Shown piece after piece: positions 45,012 to 53,120 of a stretch of DNA of 64,000 bases. This DNA comes from Geomonas subterranea. Lineage in GTDB: Bacteria > Desulfobacterota > Desulfuromonadia > Geobacterales > Geobacteraceae. Made by a program: the position numbers and the translations under genes. The stretch lies in assembly GCF_019063845.1 (NCBI RefSeq), contig NZ_CP077683.1, positions 4,874,501 through 4,938,500 of the forward strand, read 5' to 3'. How positions within the stretch are numbered: the stretch's first letter is position 1; the number at the start of each line of letters is the position of its first letter. The notes under the pieces were generated by a model that saw nothing but the letters and a program-made list of their open reading frames with translations, ran no database searches and was not told the DNA's origin.

Positions 45012-45808
45012 CACATGTACCCGTCCTTGCGCAGCTTCTCCATGCCGCGGTCGGCGTCCTGGGCCCTTCCGGAGCGTTCGGCGACCTTGGTGTTGCGCAG
45101 CTCGGTGATGATTTCATCAACGGTCTTGGCCGTGGACCTTATGGGGGTGGTGCAGGGGGCGCAGCCGAGGCTGCGGTAGCGCAATCCATCGCCGCGGTCG
45201 AAGTAAAGGGGGATCACCGGGATGTCTTCCTTCTTGATGTATTCCCAGATGTTGATCTCAGTCCAGTCCAGAAGCGGATGGATGCGGACATGGGTGCCGG
45301 GCTCGAAGCGGGTCTTGAACTGGTCCCAAAGCTCGGGGGGCTGGTCCCTGAAGTCCCAGTCGTTGTTCTTGTCCCGGGGGGAGAAGTAGCGCTCCTTGGC
45401 CCGGGTCCCTTCTTCGTCCGACCTCACCCCGACGATGACGCCGTTGTAGCGCTTCTCGTCGAGCACCTGCTGCAGCCCCCGGGTCTTCAGCGCCGTGCAG
45501 CATTCCATCCTGCCGCGCTCCGGTGACATTCCCGCCTCCAGCGCCTCTTTGTTCTGGCCGACCACCAGCGTGAGGTCCCAGTCCCGCGCCAGGCGGTCCC
45601 GGTACTCGATCATCTCCTTGATCTTGTAGGAGGTGTCTATGTGCAAAAGCGGAATGGGGGCGTGCCCGAAAAAGGCCTTGCGCATGAGCCAAAGCAGTAC
45701 GGTGGAATCTTTTCCGATCGACCACAGCATGCAGAGGTTGTCGAAGTTCTTGTAGGCCTCGCGCAGGATGTAGACCGACTTGTCCTCGAGTTCTTCCAGG
45801 TGCTTCAT
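45011..45808 (-). CDS. cysD: sulfate adenylyltransferase small subunit
   Basis: The protein has 265 residues, somewhat shorter than E. coli CysD (about 300). Its start overlaps the cysC stop by ATGA. PP-loop ATP pyrophosphatase features are clear: [19 protein letters not shown] near 30, HIDTSYK near 57, [20 protein letters not shown] near 127, and the C-terminal [20 protein letters not shown]. CysD makes APS from ATP and sulfate with CysN. The tight cysC-cysD-cysN overlap and the flanking sulfotransferases point to use in glycan sulfation rather than assimilation (inference). Confidence 0.95.
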   Translation of the reverse strand: MKHLEELEDKSVYILREAYKNFDNLCMLWSIGKDSTVLLWLMRKAFFGHAPIPLLHIDTSYKIKEMIEYRDRLARDWDLTLVVGQNKEALEAGMSPERGRMECCTALKTRGLQQVLDEKRYNGVIVGVRSDEEGTRAKERYFSPRDKNNDWDFRDQPPELWDQFKTRFEPGTHVRIHPLLDWTEINIWEYIKKEDIPVIPLYFDRGDGLRYRSLGCAPCTTPIRSTAKTVDEIITELRNTKVAERSGRAQDADRGMEKLRKDGYM

Positions 45809-46452
45809 GGCGAGACCCCGTCACCGCCGCAGGGCGCTGCGGCCCATCTGCACTTCGGCTCCCGGTCCCGGAGGTGGTCGAGGATCAGCGCAACGGACTG
45901 GTCTATGTCGAGCAGCGCGGTGTCGATGATCAGTTCCGAAGCGAGCGGTTCTTCGTAGGGGCTGTCGATGCCGGTGAATTCGGGGAGCTCGCCGGCGCGC
46001 GACTTCCGGTAGAGCCCTTTGGGGTCGCGCTTTTCGCAGACGTCCAGCGCGCACTTCACGTGGATCTCGATGAAGTCCCCTGGTTCGAAGAGGGCGCGGA
46101 CCCGGTCCCGGTCCTCACGGTACGGCGAGATGAAGGCTGCCAGCACCACTACGCCCGCGTCGACGAACAGCTTGGAGACCTCGCCGACCCGCCTGATGTT
46201 CTCACGCCGGTCGTGCTCCGAGAAACCGAGATCGCTGTTCAGACCGTGGCGCACGTTGTCCCCGTCGAGGATGTAGGTGTACCACCTCTTTTCGAAGAGC
46301 TTTTCCTCCACCCTTTGGGCCAGGGTCGATTTCCCCGCACCCGAGAGCCCGGTGAACCAGAGGACCATGGAGGGATGGCCGTTTCGTTCCAGGTAGTCCT
46401 CGCGGGAGAGCTTTCTGTGTTCCCATCTGATGTTGCTGCTTTTTTTTGTCAT
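45805..46452 (-). CDS. cysC: adenylylsulfate kinase
   Basis: The protein has 215 residues, from an ATG with TGGAG 6 bases upstream. All APS kinase motifs are intact: [15 protein letters not shown] (P-loop), [41 protein letters not shown] and [20 protein letters not shown]. It converts APS + ATP to PAPS, the sulfate donor used by the two sulfotransferases encoded immediately upstream. Its presence compensates for the altered kinase domain at the C-terminus of the CysN fusion. The extra Cys- and Gly-rich C-terminus (after about 200) is not part of the family core. Confidence 0.95.
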   Translation of the reverse strand: MTKKSSNIRWEHRKLSREDYLERNGHPSMVLWFTGLSGAGKSTLAQRVEEKLFEKRWYTYILDGDNVRHGLNSDLGFSEHDRRENIRRVGEVSKLFVDAGVVVLAAFISPYREDRDRVRALFEPGDFIEIHVKCALDVCEKRDPKGLYRKSRAGELPEFTGIDSPYEEPLASELIIDTALLDIDQSVALILDHLRDREPKCRWAAAPCGGDGVSP

Positions 46453-46553
46453 CAAAGACTCCAGAAGCGGTTACGGGAATAACTGCCGTTGCCTAGACTG
46501 CTTTGACGGGGGGACGTTGGAGAGGAAGGCTCCGGTAGTGGTCCCATCCCGTG

Positions 46554-47390
46554 TCACAGCTGTTCCTGGTACAGGTCGATGCCGAAGGCGTTGATGATCC
46601 GCGCCACTTCCCTGCGCTCATCTTCCGGCAGGGCGTGCCGCGGGTCGGTCAGCGCCTCCGTCGAGCGGTCGGTGGGCTTCCGGGAGCAGGTTCTGGAGAG
46701 TTCCGCCAGCGCCTGCATGCGGCCAGGCGTGAACTCAAGCCCCAGGCGGCTGAGCAGGTGATCCGCTTCCCGCTCGGGATGGGCCGCCAGTTCCTCGTAG
46801 CGGCAGAAGAGCCACGGGTACTGCGACATCTGCCGCAAGGGGACCAGGTTTTCCAGGCACCACATCACCGCATGTTTTTGCACGTTCCCCTGTGCCGACT
46901 CGATCACCGGGAGGTACGGTTCCAGGAAATCCTGCACCAGGCGGGGCTGGCACAGATAGGCCTCGATGTGGGAATCCCATTGCTGTTTCACGCGGGACGC
47001 GATCACCGCGTACGGGTGGCGCACCAGGTAGACGATGCGGCAGGGGAAATTGTTGCTGAGCCACGCCAGCATGCCGTTGGCGCGGATCTCCTTGATCACC
47101 ACTCCACCGGTGTCGCGTTCGGGATCCAGCCGCTTCCGGTCCTGGTCGGTCCACTCGTTGCCGATCCGGCCGGAGAAGAGTGCCTCCACCTTCGAGTGCC
47201 ATTGAGGCTGGGCTTCCGCCGGGCTGAAATAGGGGCGCATGCCGAGTTCGGCGAATTCCGCCACGCGCCTGCACTCGAAAGGCTCGAAGATGATCCGGCG
47301 GTCGTCCCCGGCGATCACATTTCCCAACCAGGTGGTCCCGCTGCGGCCCGACCCGGCGACGATGATGATATCTGCTGCTTGTGAAGTCAC
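46554..47390 (-). CDS. PAPS-dependent sulfotransferase
   Basis: The protein has 278 residues. The start is a GTG with GGAGGGTG 5 bases upstream. GSGRSGTTWLGNVI near residue 13 is the 5'-phosphosulfate-binding loop. YLVRHPYAVIASR near 120 is the 3'-phosphate-binding motif, whose RHP arginine contacts PAP. The fold and length fit Sulfotransfer_1/3 enzymes. The likely reaction is transfer of sulfate from PAPS to a hydroxyl of a sugar in the lipid-linked or exported glycan. The gene lies between a second sulfotransferase and cysC in one transcription unit. Acceptor sugar unknown. Confidence 0.9.
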   Translation of the reverse strand: MTSQAADIIIVAGSGRSGTTWLGNVIAGDDRRIIFEPFECRRVAEFAELGMRPYFSPAEAQPQWHSKVEALFSGRIGNEWTDQDRKRLDPERDTGGVVIKEIRANGMLAWLSNNFPCRIVYLVRHPYAVIASRVKQQWDSHIEAYLCQPRLVQDFLEPYLPVIESAQGNVQKHAVMWCLENLVPLRQMSQYPWLFCRYEELAAHPEREADHLLSRLGLEFTPGRMQALAELSRTCSRKPTDRSTEALTDPRHALPEDERREVARIINAFGIDLYQEQL

Positions 47391-47427
47391 CCGTTCACCC
47401 TCCGGATGGGTTGATTGCCTGCCTCTC

Positions 47428-48300
47428 TCACAGCGACAGGTCGTAATCGAGCTGCAGCCTCCGCCTCAGTTCGTCGGTGGAGAGTTCCTTGCGCTCTTTG
47501 TCGAGGGTGGTTAGGAGCTTGCCGTACTTGGCGCAGAAGCGCCCCAGCACCTCGTACTTGTTGCCGAATTCGAGCCGGAGCGTCTTGTCCTCCATCTTCT
47601 GAATGAAGGAGTTGATCTCCTCGTGTTGGCAGCCGAGTTCGATCATGACCCGCATCACCGTGAGCAGCCGGTCCGCCAGCATCTGCTCGTAATCGAGAGG
47701 GAAGTAGTCGATCCCTTCCCGCTGGAAGAAGGCCGCCATGCGGCGCTCCTTGGCGAGGATGTCGATGAGCTCCTTCCACATCTGGGCGTCGGAGAGTTCG
47801 ACGTGATCCTGCTTCTGCTCCGTGGTTTTGGCGGTGAAGTCGTGCCAGTGGCCGGTCGTCTTGGCGCGTCCGAAGGAGAATGCCTGGCTCACCAGGTCGC
47901 GGCGGGTCATCCAGAAACAGCGCGTGATGTCCGCCGGGAAAAGGGTGCGGAAGTCGATGAGCGGCAGCAGGTGGCTCAGGCGCCACTCGTCGATCTTGAA
48001 GCCGAACCGGCCTCCGCTGGAAAACTGCGTCACCGCCCCGGCGAAGTACTCCCTGAAGTTTGCCGCCTCGATGCTCTTGTTGAACCGGGGCATCAGCGTC
48101 TCGTTGAAGAGTTCATGGGGGTGTCCGCAGATGCCGGAATCCTCCAGAAGGTGGGTGAGCCAGGTGCTGCCGCAGCGACCCGTGATGAAGATGATGTAGA
48201 TGCAGTCGATGCCATCCGCCTGCCAGTCGTGTGATTCCACCCGGTTGGCGGAGAGGTTGGAGGCGTCCGCTCCGAAGAAGTTCAGTATGTTGTTGTTCAC
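47428..48300 (-). CDS. Stf0-type sulfotransferase
   Basis: The protein has 290 residues. I place the start at the GTG 48300 because CGGAGGTACCAC precedes it at ideal spacing and VNNNILNFFGADASN then reads as the N-terminus. A frame opening at 48366 would overlap the fucosyltransferase gene and lacks such a site. IIFITGRCGSTWLTHLLEDSG near 35-55 and GHPHELFNE match the Stf0 family, whose known member sulfates trehalose. WMTRRDLVSQAFSF near 130 is the 3'-phosphate loop. It presumably uses PAPS made by the neighbouring cysC/D/N products to sulfate a second position or sugar. Confidence 0.9.
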   Translation of the reverse strand: MNNNILNFFGADASNLSANRVESHDWQADGIDCIYIIFITGRCGSTWLTHLLEDSGICGHPHELFNETLMPRFNKSIEAANFREYFAGAVTQFSSGGRFGFKIDEWRLSHLLPLIDFRTLFPADITRCFWMTRRDLVSQAFSFGRAKTTGHWHDFTAKTTEQKQDHVELSDAQMWKELIDILAKERRMAAFFQREGIDYFPLDYEQMLADRLLTVMRVMIELGCQHEEINSFIQKMEDKTLRLEFGNKYEVLGRFCAKYGKLLTTLDKERKELSTDELRRRLQLDYDLSL

Positions 48301-48331
48301 GTGGTACCTCCGTGCAGTTGCTGCCTTTACC

Positions 48332-49168
48332 CTAGATCCGCATCCACTGGGGGGGGACGATGTCACGGGTGTCTATCTCGGGCTTGGCGAACCACCTCAA
48401 GGGGGCGATCACCCGCTTGTCGGCATTGCCGGAGAGCCAGGCGCCCCACCAGCTGAAACTGCTGTTGGCGATGATGAAGTGCTTGCAGTTGCGCATAAGC
48501 CACAGGTCTTCGTGTCCGTTCCATGCGTCGTTGCCGTCGATGCACACGGAGGGGCCGGGAGGGGTGATGTTCTCCCTGGCCCATTGCGGGTCGTCCGAGA
48601 AGATGAAAAATACCGGGTCCGGGACCATCGCGGCCATGCGCCGCATCGCCTCCTCGTAGTACTCAAGGGGCAGGACGCCGTGGTGCAGCGTCGTCTTCGG
48701 GTTGGTCACGTAGTCGGAGCGGCGCACATGCAGGGCAACCGCATTGCTTGCCTCGATCTGGCCCAGCATCTTCATGGCCCCCTCTCCGGGAGGAGCCTCG
48801 AGCTGGAACTCGTCGAGCAGCAATTCCCGGATCCCGGCGAAGTACCGCTCGGTCTGCCAGAAACCGTGCAGGTAGATGTTGCCGCGGGCCTCCAGGACAG
48901 CGGGGTCGAACAGCCTGCTTTTTTGCATCAGGCGCAGGTAGTGCTGCGGATCCACGGTTTCCATCTCCCTGAAATGGGCGACTTCCGCGGCGCTCGCGAT
49001 GCAACCCCGCACCTTGAACCTGTGCAGTTCGTACTCCCTGAGCGGGTCGTCGGCGAAGGCGCCGGTGTCGATCTTCAGTTCCGTCCCGTTCAGCACGGCA
49101 AGGTGGCGGCCCAGTGCGTACTGGAACATCTGGTTGCCCAGTCCGTTGTAAGCCCTGACGATCACCAT
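48332..49168 (-). CDS. alpha-1,2-fucosyltransferase-like GT11 enzyme
   Basis: The protein has 278 residues, with AGGGG 9 bases before the ATG. The GT11 signatures are present: AYNGLGNQMFQYALGRHLA at the N-terminus, HVRRSDYVTNPKT near 145 (the HxRR-x-D GDP-binding motif), and NSSFSWWGAWLSGNADKRV near 235. Such enzymes transfer fucose from GDP-fucose to the 2-hydroxyl of a galactose-type acceptor. No GDP-fucose biosynthesis genes occur in the window, so the donor must come from elsewhere. A run of nine G lies in the spacer upstream of this gene. It is co-oriented with the exporter genes. Confidence 0.93.
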   Translation of the reverse strand: MVIVRAYNGLGNQMFQYALGRHLAVLNGTELKIDTGAFADDPLREYELHRFKVRGCIASAAEVAHFREMETVDPQHYLRLMQKSRLFDPAVLEARGNIYLHGFWQTERYFAGIRELLLDEFQLEAPPGEGAMKMLGQIEASNAVALHVRRSDYVTNPKTTLHHGVLPLEYYEEAMRRMAAMVPDPVFFIFSDDPQWARENITPPGPSVCIDGNDAWNGHEDLWLMRNCKHFIIANSSFSWWGAWLSGNADKRVIAPLRWFAKPEIDTRDIVPPQWMRI

Positions 49169-49218
49169 CGGGTCATCCCCTCTGCCAGGTGTCTTTCTTC
49201 AAGAATATGGATGTGTGT

Positions 49219-49227
49219 GGGGGGGGG
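49219..49227. repeat. nine-base G homopolymer upstream of the fucosyltransferase gene
   Basis: Nine G in a row (nine C on the coding strand) lie 51 bases before the fucosyltransferase start, in the 84-base gap after wzt. Such tracts can change length by slippage. Here it is non-coding, so any effect would be on transcript or leader only. Confidence 0.6.
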
Positions 49228-49252
49228 TAGCGCTCCTGGTATCGGATGCAAA

Positions 49253-50530
49253 TTAGCATATCCGGTCACATTCAATGTTGCACTCTTTGTTGATAACGGT
49301 GTAGTGCCTAAACTGTAAATCCTTGTTTGCTACTTGGAAGATCACGGCTTCATGGACGATGTGATTTTGTACGTGGCACTGGTAGGTTCCATCGGAAATA
49401 GCGGTTGTTATGGAGTAATCACCGTTTTTAATCAGTGGCATCTTGAAGGAAAATTTCACGGTATGGATTTCGGCTGGCGACATTTTGGCGACTTCCTTTT
49501 CCAGGAAAATGCTGTTGACGCCGAAAATGAGGATGCCGAGGCTATTCTTGATGTCGATGGAGAGGATCGGCTGAAGCACCTGCTCCTTTATGTGCACCTC
49601 GATCATGAATACAACGGATTCGCCTCCCTCCAAAAGTTCCGCAGACTCCCCCGTGACCGCGTCGTAAAAAGCGACTCTGGTTATGACTGCCCTTTTGTCA
49701 CCTAACGATGCGAACATAGTGACATCCTGCCATTGCCAAGTCGTTCCCGCCGAAGTGGCCGTGACAGCCGGTTTGTGCGTCTTTGTCGGCACCATGTCGT
49801 AGGCCATGAAGTTCGCAAACCGTTTGCAAACTTCCTTAGAATCTCCCATTTCGATGATTTTCCCCTTCCCGATCCAGATGGCTTTGCGACAGAAGGTTTT
49901 TACCGACGGCATATCGTGCGAAACGAAAAGCACCGTCACGCCTTTGTTGATAAACTCATTTATCTTGCGCAGGCATTTCTGTTTGAATCTGCTGTCTCCG
50001 ACGCTGAGTGCCTCGTCGACGATGAGGATGTCTGGCTCGACATTTGAGGCAACCGCGAAAGCCAAGCGCACCATCATGCCGCTGGAATAGGTTTTCACCG
50101 GCTGATGAATGAAGTCGCCGATATCGGCGAACGACAGTATTTCATCGAGCTTGCGGTTCATCGCTTCCCGAGAGAAGCCGAGGATGGCTCCGTTGAAATA
50201 GACGTTTTCGAGGCCGCTAATGTCGGGGTTGAATCCAGCCCCCAGTTCCAGAAGCGCCGAGATTTTTCCGTTTACTTCCACCGAGCCCGTGGTGGGGGCG
50301 ATGACTCCGGTGATTGCCTTAAGGAGGGTGGACTTGCCGGCGCCGTTTGGCCCGACCAGCCCTATGGTCTCACCGCTCATGACATCCAAGTTGATCCCCT
50401 GCAGTGCGTAGAACTCGTGGTGATACTTTTTACCGAAGGGGTGTAGAGCCTCCTTCAACCGCTCGGCCGGGGAATCATAGAGTTTATAGACCTTGGAGAG
50501 GTCGCGTATTTTTATGATCGGGTTGTGCAA
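49253..50530 (-). CDS. wzt: O-antigen/polysaccharide ABC exporter ATPase with C-terminal domain
   Basis: The protein has 425 residues. The start is a TTG with AAGGA 7 bases upstream. The ABC domain shows GLVGPNGAGKSTLLKAI (Walker A), YSSGMMVRLAFAVA (signature), ILIVDEALSVGD (Walker B) and FVSHD (H-loop). From about 265 a beta-rich C-terminal domain follows (TRVAFYDAVTGESAELLEGG). This is the Wzt-C type that recognises the finished, terminally capped glycan in known O-antigen systems. With the permease encoded 34 bases upstream it exports lipid-linked polysaccharide. Composition is more AT-rich than the glycosyltransferases. Confidence 0.95.
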   Translation of the reverse strand: MHNPIIKIRDLSKVYKLYDSPAERLKEALHPFGKKYHHEFYALQGINLDVMSGETIGLVGPNGAGKSTLLKAITGVIAPTTGSVEVNGKISALLELGAGFNPDISGLENVYFNGAILGFSREAMNRKLDEILSFADIGDFIHQPVKTYSSGMMVRLAFAVASNVEPDILIVDEALSVGDSRFKQKCLRKINEFINKGVTVLFVSHDMPSVKTFCRKAIWIGKGKIIEMGDSKEVCKRFANFMAYDMVPTKTHKPAVTATSAGTTWQWQDVTMFASLGDKRAVITRVAFYDAVTGESAELLEGGESVVFMIEVHIKEQVLQPILSIDIKNSLGILIFGVNSIFLEKEVAKMSPAEIHTVKFSFKMPLIKNGDYSITTAISDGTYQCHVQNHIVHEAVIFQVANKDLQFRHYTVINKECNIECDRIC

Positions 50531-50564
50531 ATCGTGTCCTTCTTGCCTTTCAGTTGTGGCAATG

Positions 50565-51383
50565 TCAGATTACATCTGCAAAATGAGGCCTAAGTCTCCG
50601 GAACACAAGGGCCCCCAGTATGAAGGTCGCTATGGTGAAGGACCAGAAGAACAGGGCTGACGCCATGTTTTCCCAGAACCAGACTTTGTGAATGAAACTG
50701 TCCCGGTAGCCGTTCACCAGGTAGAAGATAGGGTTGAACTTGATCACGGCCTGATATTTCGGAGGCAAAATGGTCACGCTCCAGAAGATCGGAGTAAGGA
50801 AGAAGCCGAACTGCAGCAGGATGGCGATGATCTGCCGCAGATCCCGGAAGAAGATCACCACCGATGCTGTGAGCCAGGAAAGGCCGGTCACCAGGACCAG
50901 GGTGGCCAGGAGGTAGTAGAACACCTGCAGCCAATAGAGGTCCGGGTAGTAGCCGTAGCAGACGAAGAGGATGCCGACGAAGACGAGGAAAAAGGCATGG
51001 ATGGCAAGTGCGGATAGGATCTTAATGATGGGCAGTATACCGATGCTGAATGCTACTTTCTTCACTACGAAGGCATTTTGCGCTACCGAGTTCATGCCGT
51101 TGTTCACGGAATCACTGAAGAAGTTCCAGATGATCATCCCCACAATGTACCAGAGTATATAGGGGAAGTCCTGCACAGGCTTGGAACGAAATCCTATCTG
51201 GAAGACGAACCAGAAGATGAAGATGTTGGCGATAGGAAGGAGAAAAGCCCATATCATGCCCAGATATGAACCGAGGTAATTTGCTTTGAAGTCCCGCTGG
51301 GTTAGTTCATAAATAACATTTTTCTTCTCCGAAAGTTCTTTGATGAAGTCGGAGAACATTTTAATGTTTTGCATGCTGGCCAT
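50565..51383 (-). CDS. wzm: O-antigen/polysaccharide ABC exporter permease
   Basis: The protein has 272 residues, the usual length for Wzm, with six membrane segments. RDFKANYLGSYLGMIWAFLLP near residue 31 and the later TPIFWSVTILPPKYQAVIKFNP / YLVNGYRDSF block are characteristic of ABC-2 type polysaccharide permeases. It forms the channel for lipid-linked glycan across the inner membrane together with Wzt. No clear ribosome binding site precedes the first ATG (51383), and the ATG at 51374 is an alternative. It is the first gene of the exporter-sulfation operon. Confidence 0.95.
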   Translation of the reverse strand: MASMQNIKMFSDFIKELSEKKNVIYELTQRDFKANYLGSYLGMIWAFLLPIANIFIFWFVFQIGFRSKPVQDFPYILWYIVGMIIWNFFSDSVNNGMNSVAQNAFVVKKVAFSIGILPIIKILSALAIHAFFLVFVGILFVCYGYYPDLYWLQVFYYLLATLVLVTGLSWLTASVVIFFRDLRQIIAILLQFGFFLTPIFWSVTILPPKYQAVIKFNPIFYLVNGYRDSFIHKVWFWENMASALFFWSFTIATFILGALVFRRLRPHFADVI

Positions 51384-51423
51384 ATATTAAGAAGAAAGTG
51401 CGTAAAGGTGAGGTCTCAGCGAG

Positions 51424-51452
51424 ACAATACTCTAGTTCTTTTTAGAACACAA
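51424..51452 (-). promoter_or_regulatory. candidate promoter of the wzm operon with palindrome in the spacer
   Basis: On the - strand TTGTGT, 17 bases, then TATTGT lie so that initiation would fall near 51417, about 34 bases before the ATG. A perfect inverted repeat GTTCT-TTTT-AGAAC (51435-51448) sits mostly in the spacer, overlapping the -35 by two bases. That is a usual position for a repressor operator. The -35 matches consensus in only three positions. Confidence 0.4.
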
Positions 51453-51767
51453 GGCCATTTTTAAGGTAAAAGCCTTGGCTGGTGCAGAGTTAATGTAGTG
51501 TTTTGTCGAGGCTTTACCGTTGTTACGGTCGCGGTTTTTTCCTTAGCTATTCCACATGTCGAAGCATTTGTGGGCAGTCTGGCGGTGCGCTTGAGGAACC
51601 ATAGCGTTTCCCTTCCCGGACCTTCCTGCACTCTATTGTCGATCCGCTCAAAGAGGACGAGACAGAACAGAACGTGGTCGTGTTGATGGACACAGCAGCA
51701 CGATCGGGCGGAAAACCCAGCATTATGTATATGTTGTTGCTTGCAATCCAGTTTTATGGGAAGGGGC
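51453..51767. other. gene-free stretch upstream of the wzm operon
   Basis: No frame has a ribosome binding site and protein-like composition. I looked for the ops/JUMPstart element (GGCGGTAG) used by RfaH in polysaccharide operons and found only a weak GGCGGTGC near 51579, which I do not accept. Confidence 0.5.
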
Positions 51768-51811
51768 GCGAAAAACGGGCTCAGCGTTTTGACGCTGAGC
51801 CCGTTTTTCGC
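51768..51811 (-). terminator. long bidirectional hairpin terminator
   Basis: A perfect 20-bp stem (GCGAAAAACGGGCTCAGCGT and its complement) has a TTTG loop. A5 and T5 tracts lie inside the stem ends. It lies 31 bases beyond the stop of the Fn3-like gene and separates it from the wzm operon. Confidence 0.85.
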
Positions 51812-51841
51812 TGTCGAACATGCTCGGTTACCTTGCCAGAA

Positions 51842-52492
51842 TCATGTGATGATGAGTGTGACGTAGTTGGACCAGGGGCTGACACCAGTGGTGGCGACGG
51901 CCCTGACTCTCAGGGAACAGTTCTTTCCTGCTTCCAGGTTCCTCGAGACCATCTTGCTGGCAGTCGGGTGCACTGCCAGGTGTCCCCAGTTCGCCTCTAC
52001 GGTCGGATCACCGTAGGTGTACTGCATTTCATAGCTTCTGGCTTTCGCTACTCCGGTCACCTTCCCTAACACGGCTCCGCGTTCGTTCAGGTTGGACACG
52101 GTAAGAGTAGGGATGTTCTTGCCCACAGCTACAGTGCGGATCGGGCTGGCTTTCTTGTGCCAGAAGTACTCGCACCCGGCCCGGTAGGGTAGGGTGGGAT
52201 CCTTCCGCGCGGCCAGTTCCACGAAATCCATGATGTCGATAAAGACCTGGTTAAATGGGGGGCGAAGGGAGTTCCGTTCGGCAACCATGGTATGATTGCC
52301 GGTTTCTGCTCCCCGGTGCACTTCCTTGAAATGTTCGTACATGTTCCTGAGCGGATCGCCGACAACGAGGAACGACGGGGTTGGCCCTTGTATCGGGTTT
52401 CCCGTGGTGAAGGCATCGACGATCGGTTCGGCTCTGACGATCACCTCTGAGTGGCTCATGCGTGTTATCATCGTGGTGGTATTTGCGCCCAC
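51842..52492 (-). CDS. protein with C-terminal fibronectin-III-like domain, function unknown
   Basis: The protein has 216 residues. The start is a GTG with GGGAGGTG about 8 bases upstream. There is no signal peptide. The N-terminal 125 residues (ERNSLRPPFNQVFIDIMDF, CEYFWHKKASPIRTVAVGKN) are not a family I recognise. They may be helical and are followed by an Fn3-like sandwich (about 135-216). This contains VTGVAKARSYEMQYTYGDP and the Fn3-typical ending SLRVRAVATTGVSPWSNYVT. The gene stands alone between a strong terminator and a 628-base upstream region carrying the phased palindrome arrays. That suggests unusual regulation. A surface or adhesion role is only a guess. Confidence 0.75.
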   Translation of the reverse strand: MGANTTTMITRMSHSEVIVRAEPIVDAFTTGNPIQGPTPSFLVVGDPLRNMYEHFKEVHRGAETGNHTMVAERNSLRPPFNQVFIDIMDFVELAARKDPTLPYRAGCEYFWHKKASPIRTVAVGKNIPTLTVSNLNERGAVLGKVTGVAKARSYEMQYTYGDPTVEANWGHLAVHPTASKMVSRNLEAGKNCSLRVRAVATTGVSPWSNYVTLIIT

Positions 52493-52531
52493 AGGCTTTC
52501 ACCTCCCTCGGCCCAGCCAGGTTTTTTCTTA

Positions 52532-52559
52532 AGCGTATAAGAGATTTCTAATTTGTCAA
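52532..52559 (-). promoter_or_regulatory. candidate promoter of the Fn3-like gene
   Basis: On the - strand a perfect TTGACA (52554-52559) is followed after 16 bases by TACGCT, or after 14 by TATACG. The -10 is weak, as expected for an activator-dependent promoter. The inverted repeat CGCCAA-N14-TTGGCG lies directly upstream (52561-52586). Confidence 0.4.
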
Positions 52560-52672
52560 TCGCCAATGTGCCATCGGTGTTTGGCGCATGCTGCGTCCGA
52601 CCGAGGTGAGGGGGGGCTTCCCGAGTCGCGCAGAAAACGGTTGCGTTGACCTCGCGGCGGTTGTACAGGCCC

Positions 52673-52729
52673 ATGTAACGATTACATTAGGCGATGTAAC
52701 GCTTACATGAGGCAATGTAACCCTTACAT
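52673..52729. repeat. palindrome array A: three ATGTAA-NNN-TTACAT copies, 21-bp period
   Basis: The copies at 52673-52687, 52694-52708 and 52715-52729 read ATGTAACGATTACAT, ATGTAACGCTTACAT and ATGTAACCCTTACAT. Starts are exactly 21 bp apart, two helical turns, so all centres face the same side of the DNA. Each 12-bp arm set is perfect and the 6-bp spacers differ. This fits a cooperative dimeric DNA-binding protein. The array is about 115-170 bp upstream of the Fn3-like gene's -35 element. Confidence 0.9.
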
Positions 52730-52903
52730 GCAACTCGGATCGGCAATTTTTGACGGTTTTTGCCGTGCCATGGGGGGATGCGATGGTTGCAGAGCGCAAT
52801 GTAGCCTCTGCCTCGGGGTAGGCACGCCTGTCGCGCGAGGATTTCGCTTTAACTTTGGCATTTGCAGGCTGTGATTCGGGCGATGTGTGGAAGACCGGAT
52901 GAG

Positions 52904-52960
52904 CTGTAACCGTTACAACGTGCCATGTAACCGTTACATCGGGCCATGTAACCGTTACAT
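52904..52960. repeat. palindrome array B: three further copies, 21-bp period
   Basis: The copies at 52904-52918 (CTGTAACCGTTACAA), 52925-52939 and 52946-52960 (both ATGTAACCGTTACAT) again start exactly 21 bp apart. Here the three middle bases are CCG in every copy, so most of the sequence TGTAACCGTTACA is perfectly conserved. The first copy of this triplet starts 189 bp (9 x 21) after the last copy of array A, in helical phase with it. Confidence 0.9.
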
Positions 52961-53120
52961 TAAACGTCTAGGAACTGCAAAGAGCGTGAAGCTGCCGCTA
53001 AGGGGGCAGATTTCTCCTCAAAGGAGCCACCATTGTCGTGGCGCCGATCGACGGCGAGACGCGCCTGTCTTGCGGCGGGCAAGCGAGATGATTTTCCAAA
53101 GACGATGGTGGTGCTCGGTT

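Larger units (their letters stand above)
52493..53120. other. 628-base gene-free region with phased palindromes
   Basis: The region contains a TTGACA-type promoter, an inverted repeat CGCCAA-N14-TTGGCG (52561-52586), and two triplets of the ATGTAA-NNN-TTACAT palindrome. No coding frame is acceptable. The short - strand frame ending at 52468 overlaps the Fn3 gene start and the promoter. Confidence 0.7.

Noticed and set aside
51575-51590. ops/JUMPstart element for RfaH
   Set aside because: Only GGCGGTGC is present, not GGCGGTAG, and it is in the wrong orientation for the - strand operon.
51498-51686. 62-codon + strand frame upstream of wzm
   Set aside because: No ribosome site, and no similarity or neighbour logic; it lies in the operon's upstream region.
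52468-52674. 68-codon - strand frame upstream of the Fn3-like gene
   Set aside because: It overlaps the Fn3 start and the predicted promoter and has no ribosome site.
52673-52960. CRISPR array
   Set aside because: The repeats are 15-bp palindromes with 6-bp spacers and no cas genes are near; CRISPR units are 24-47 bp with spacers of similar length.
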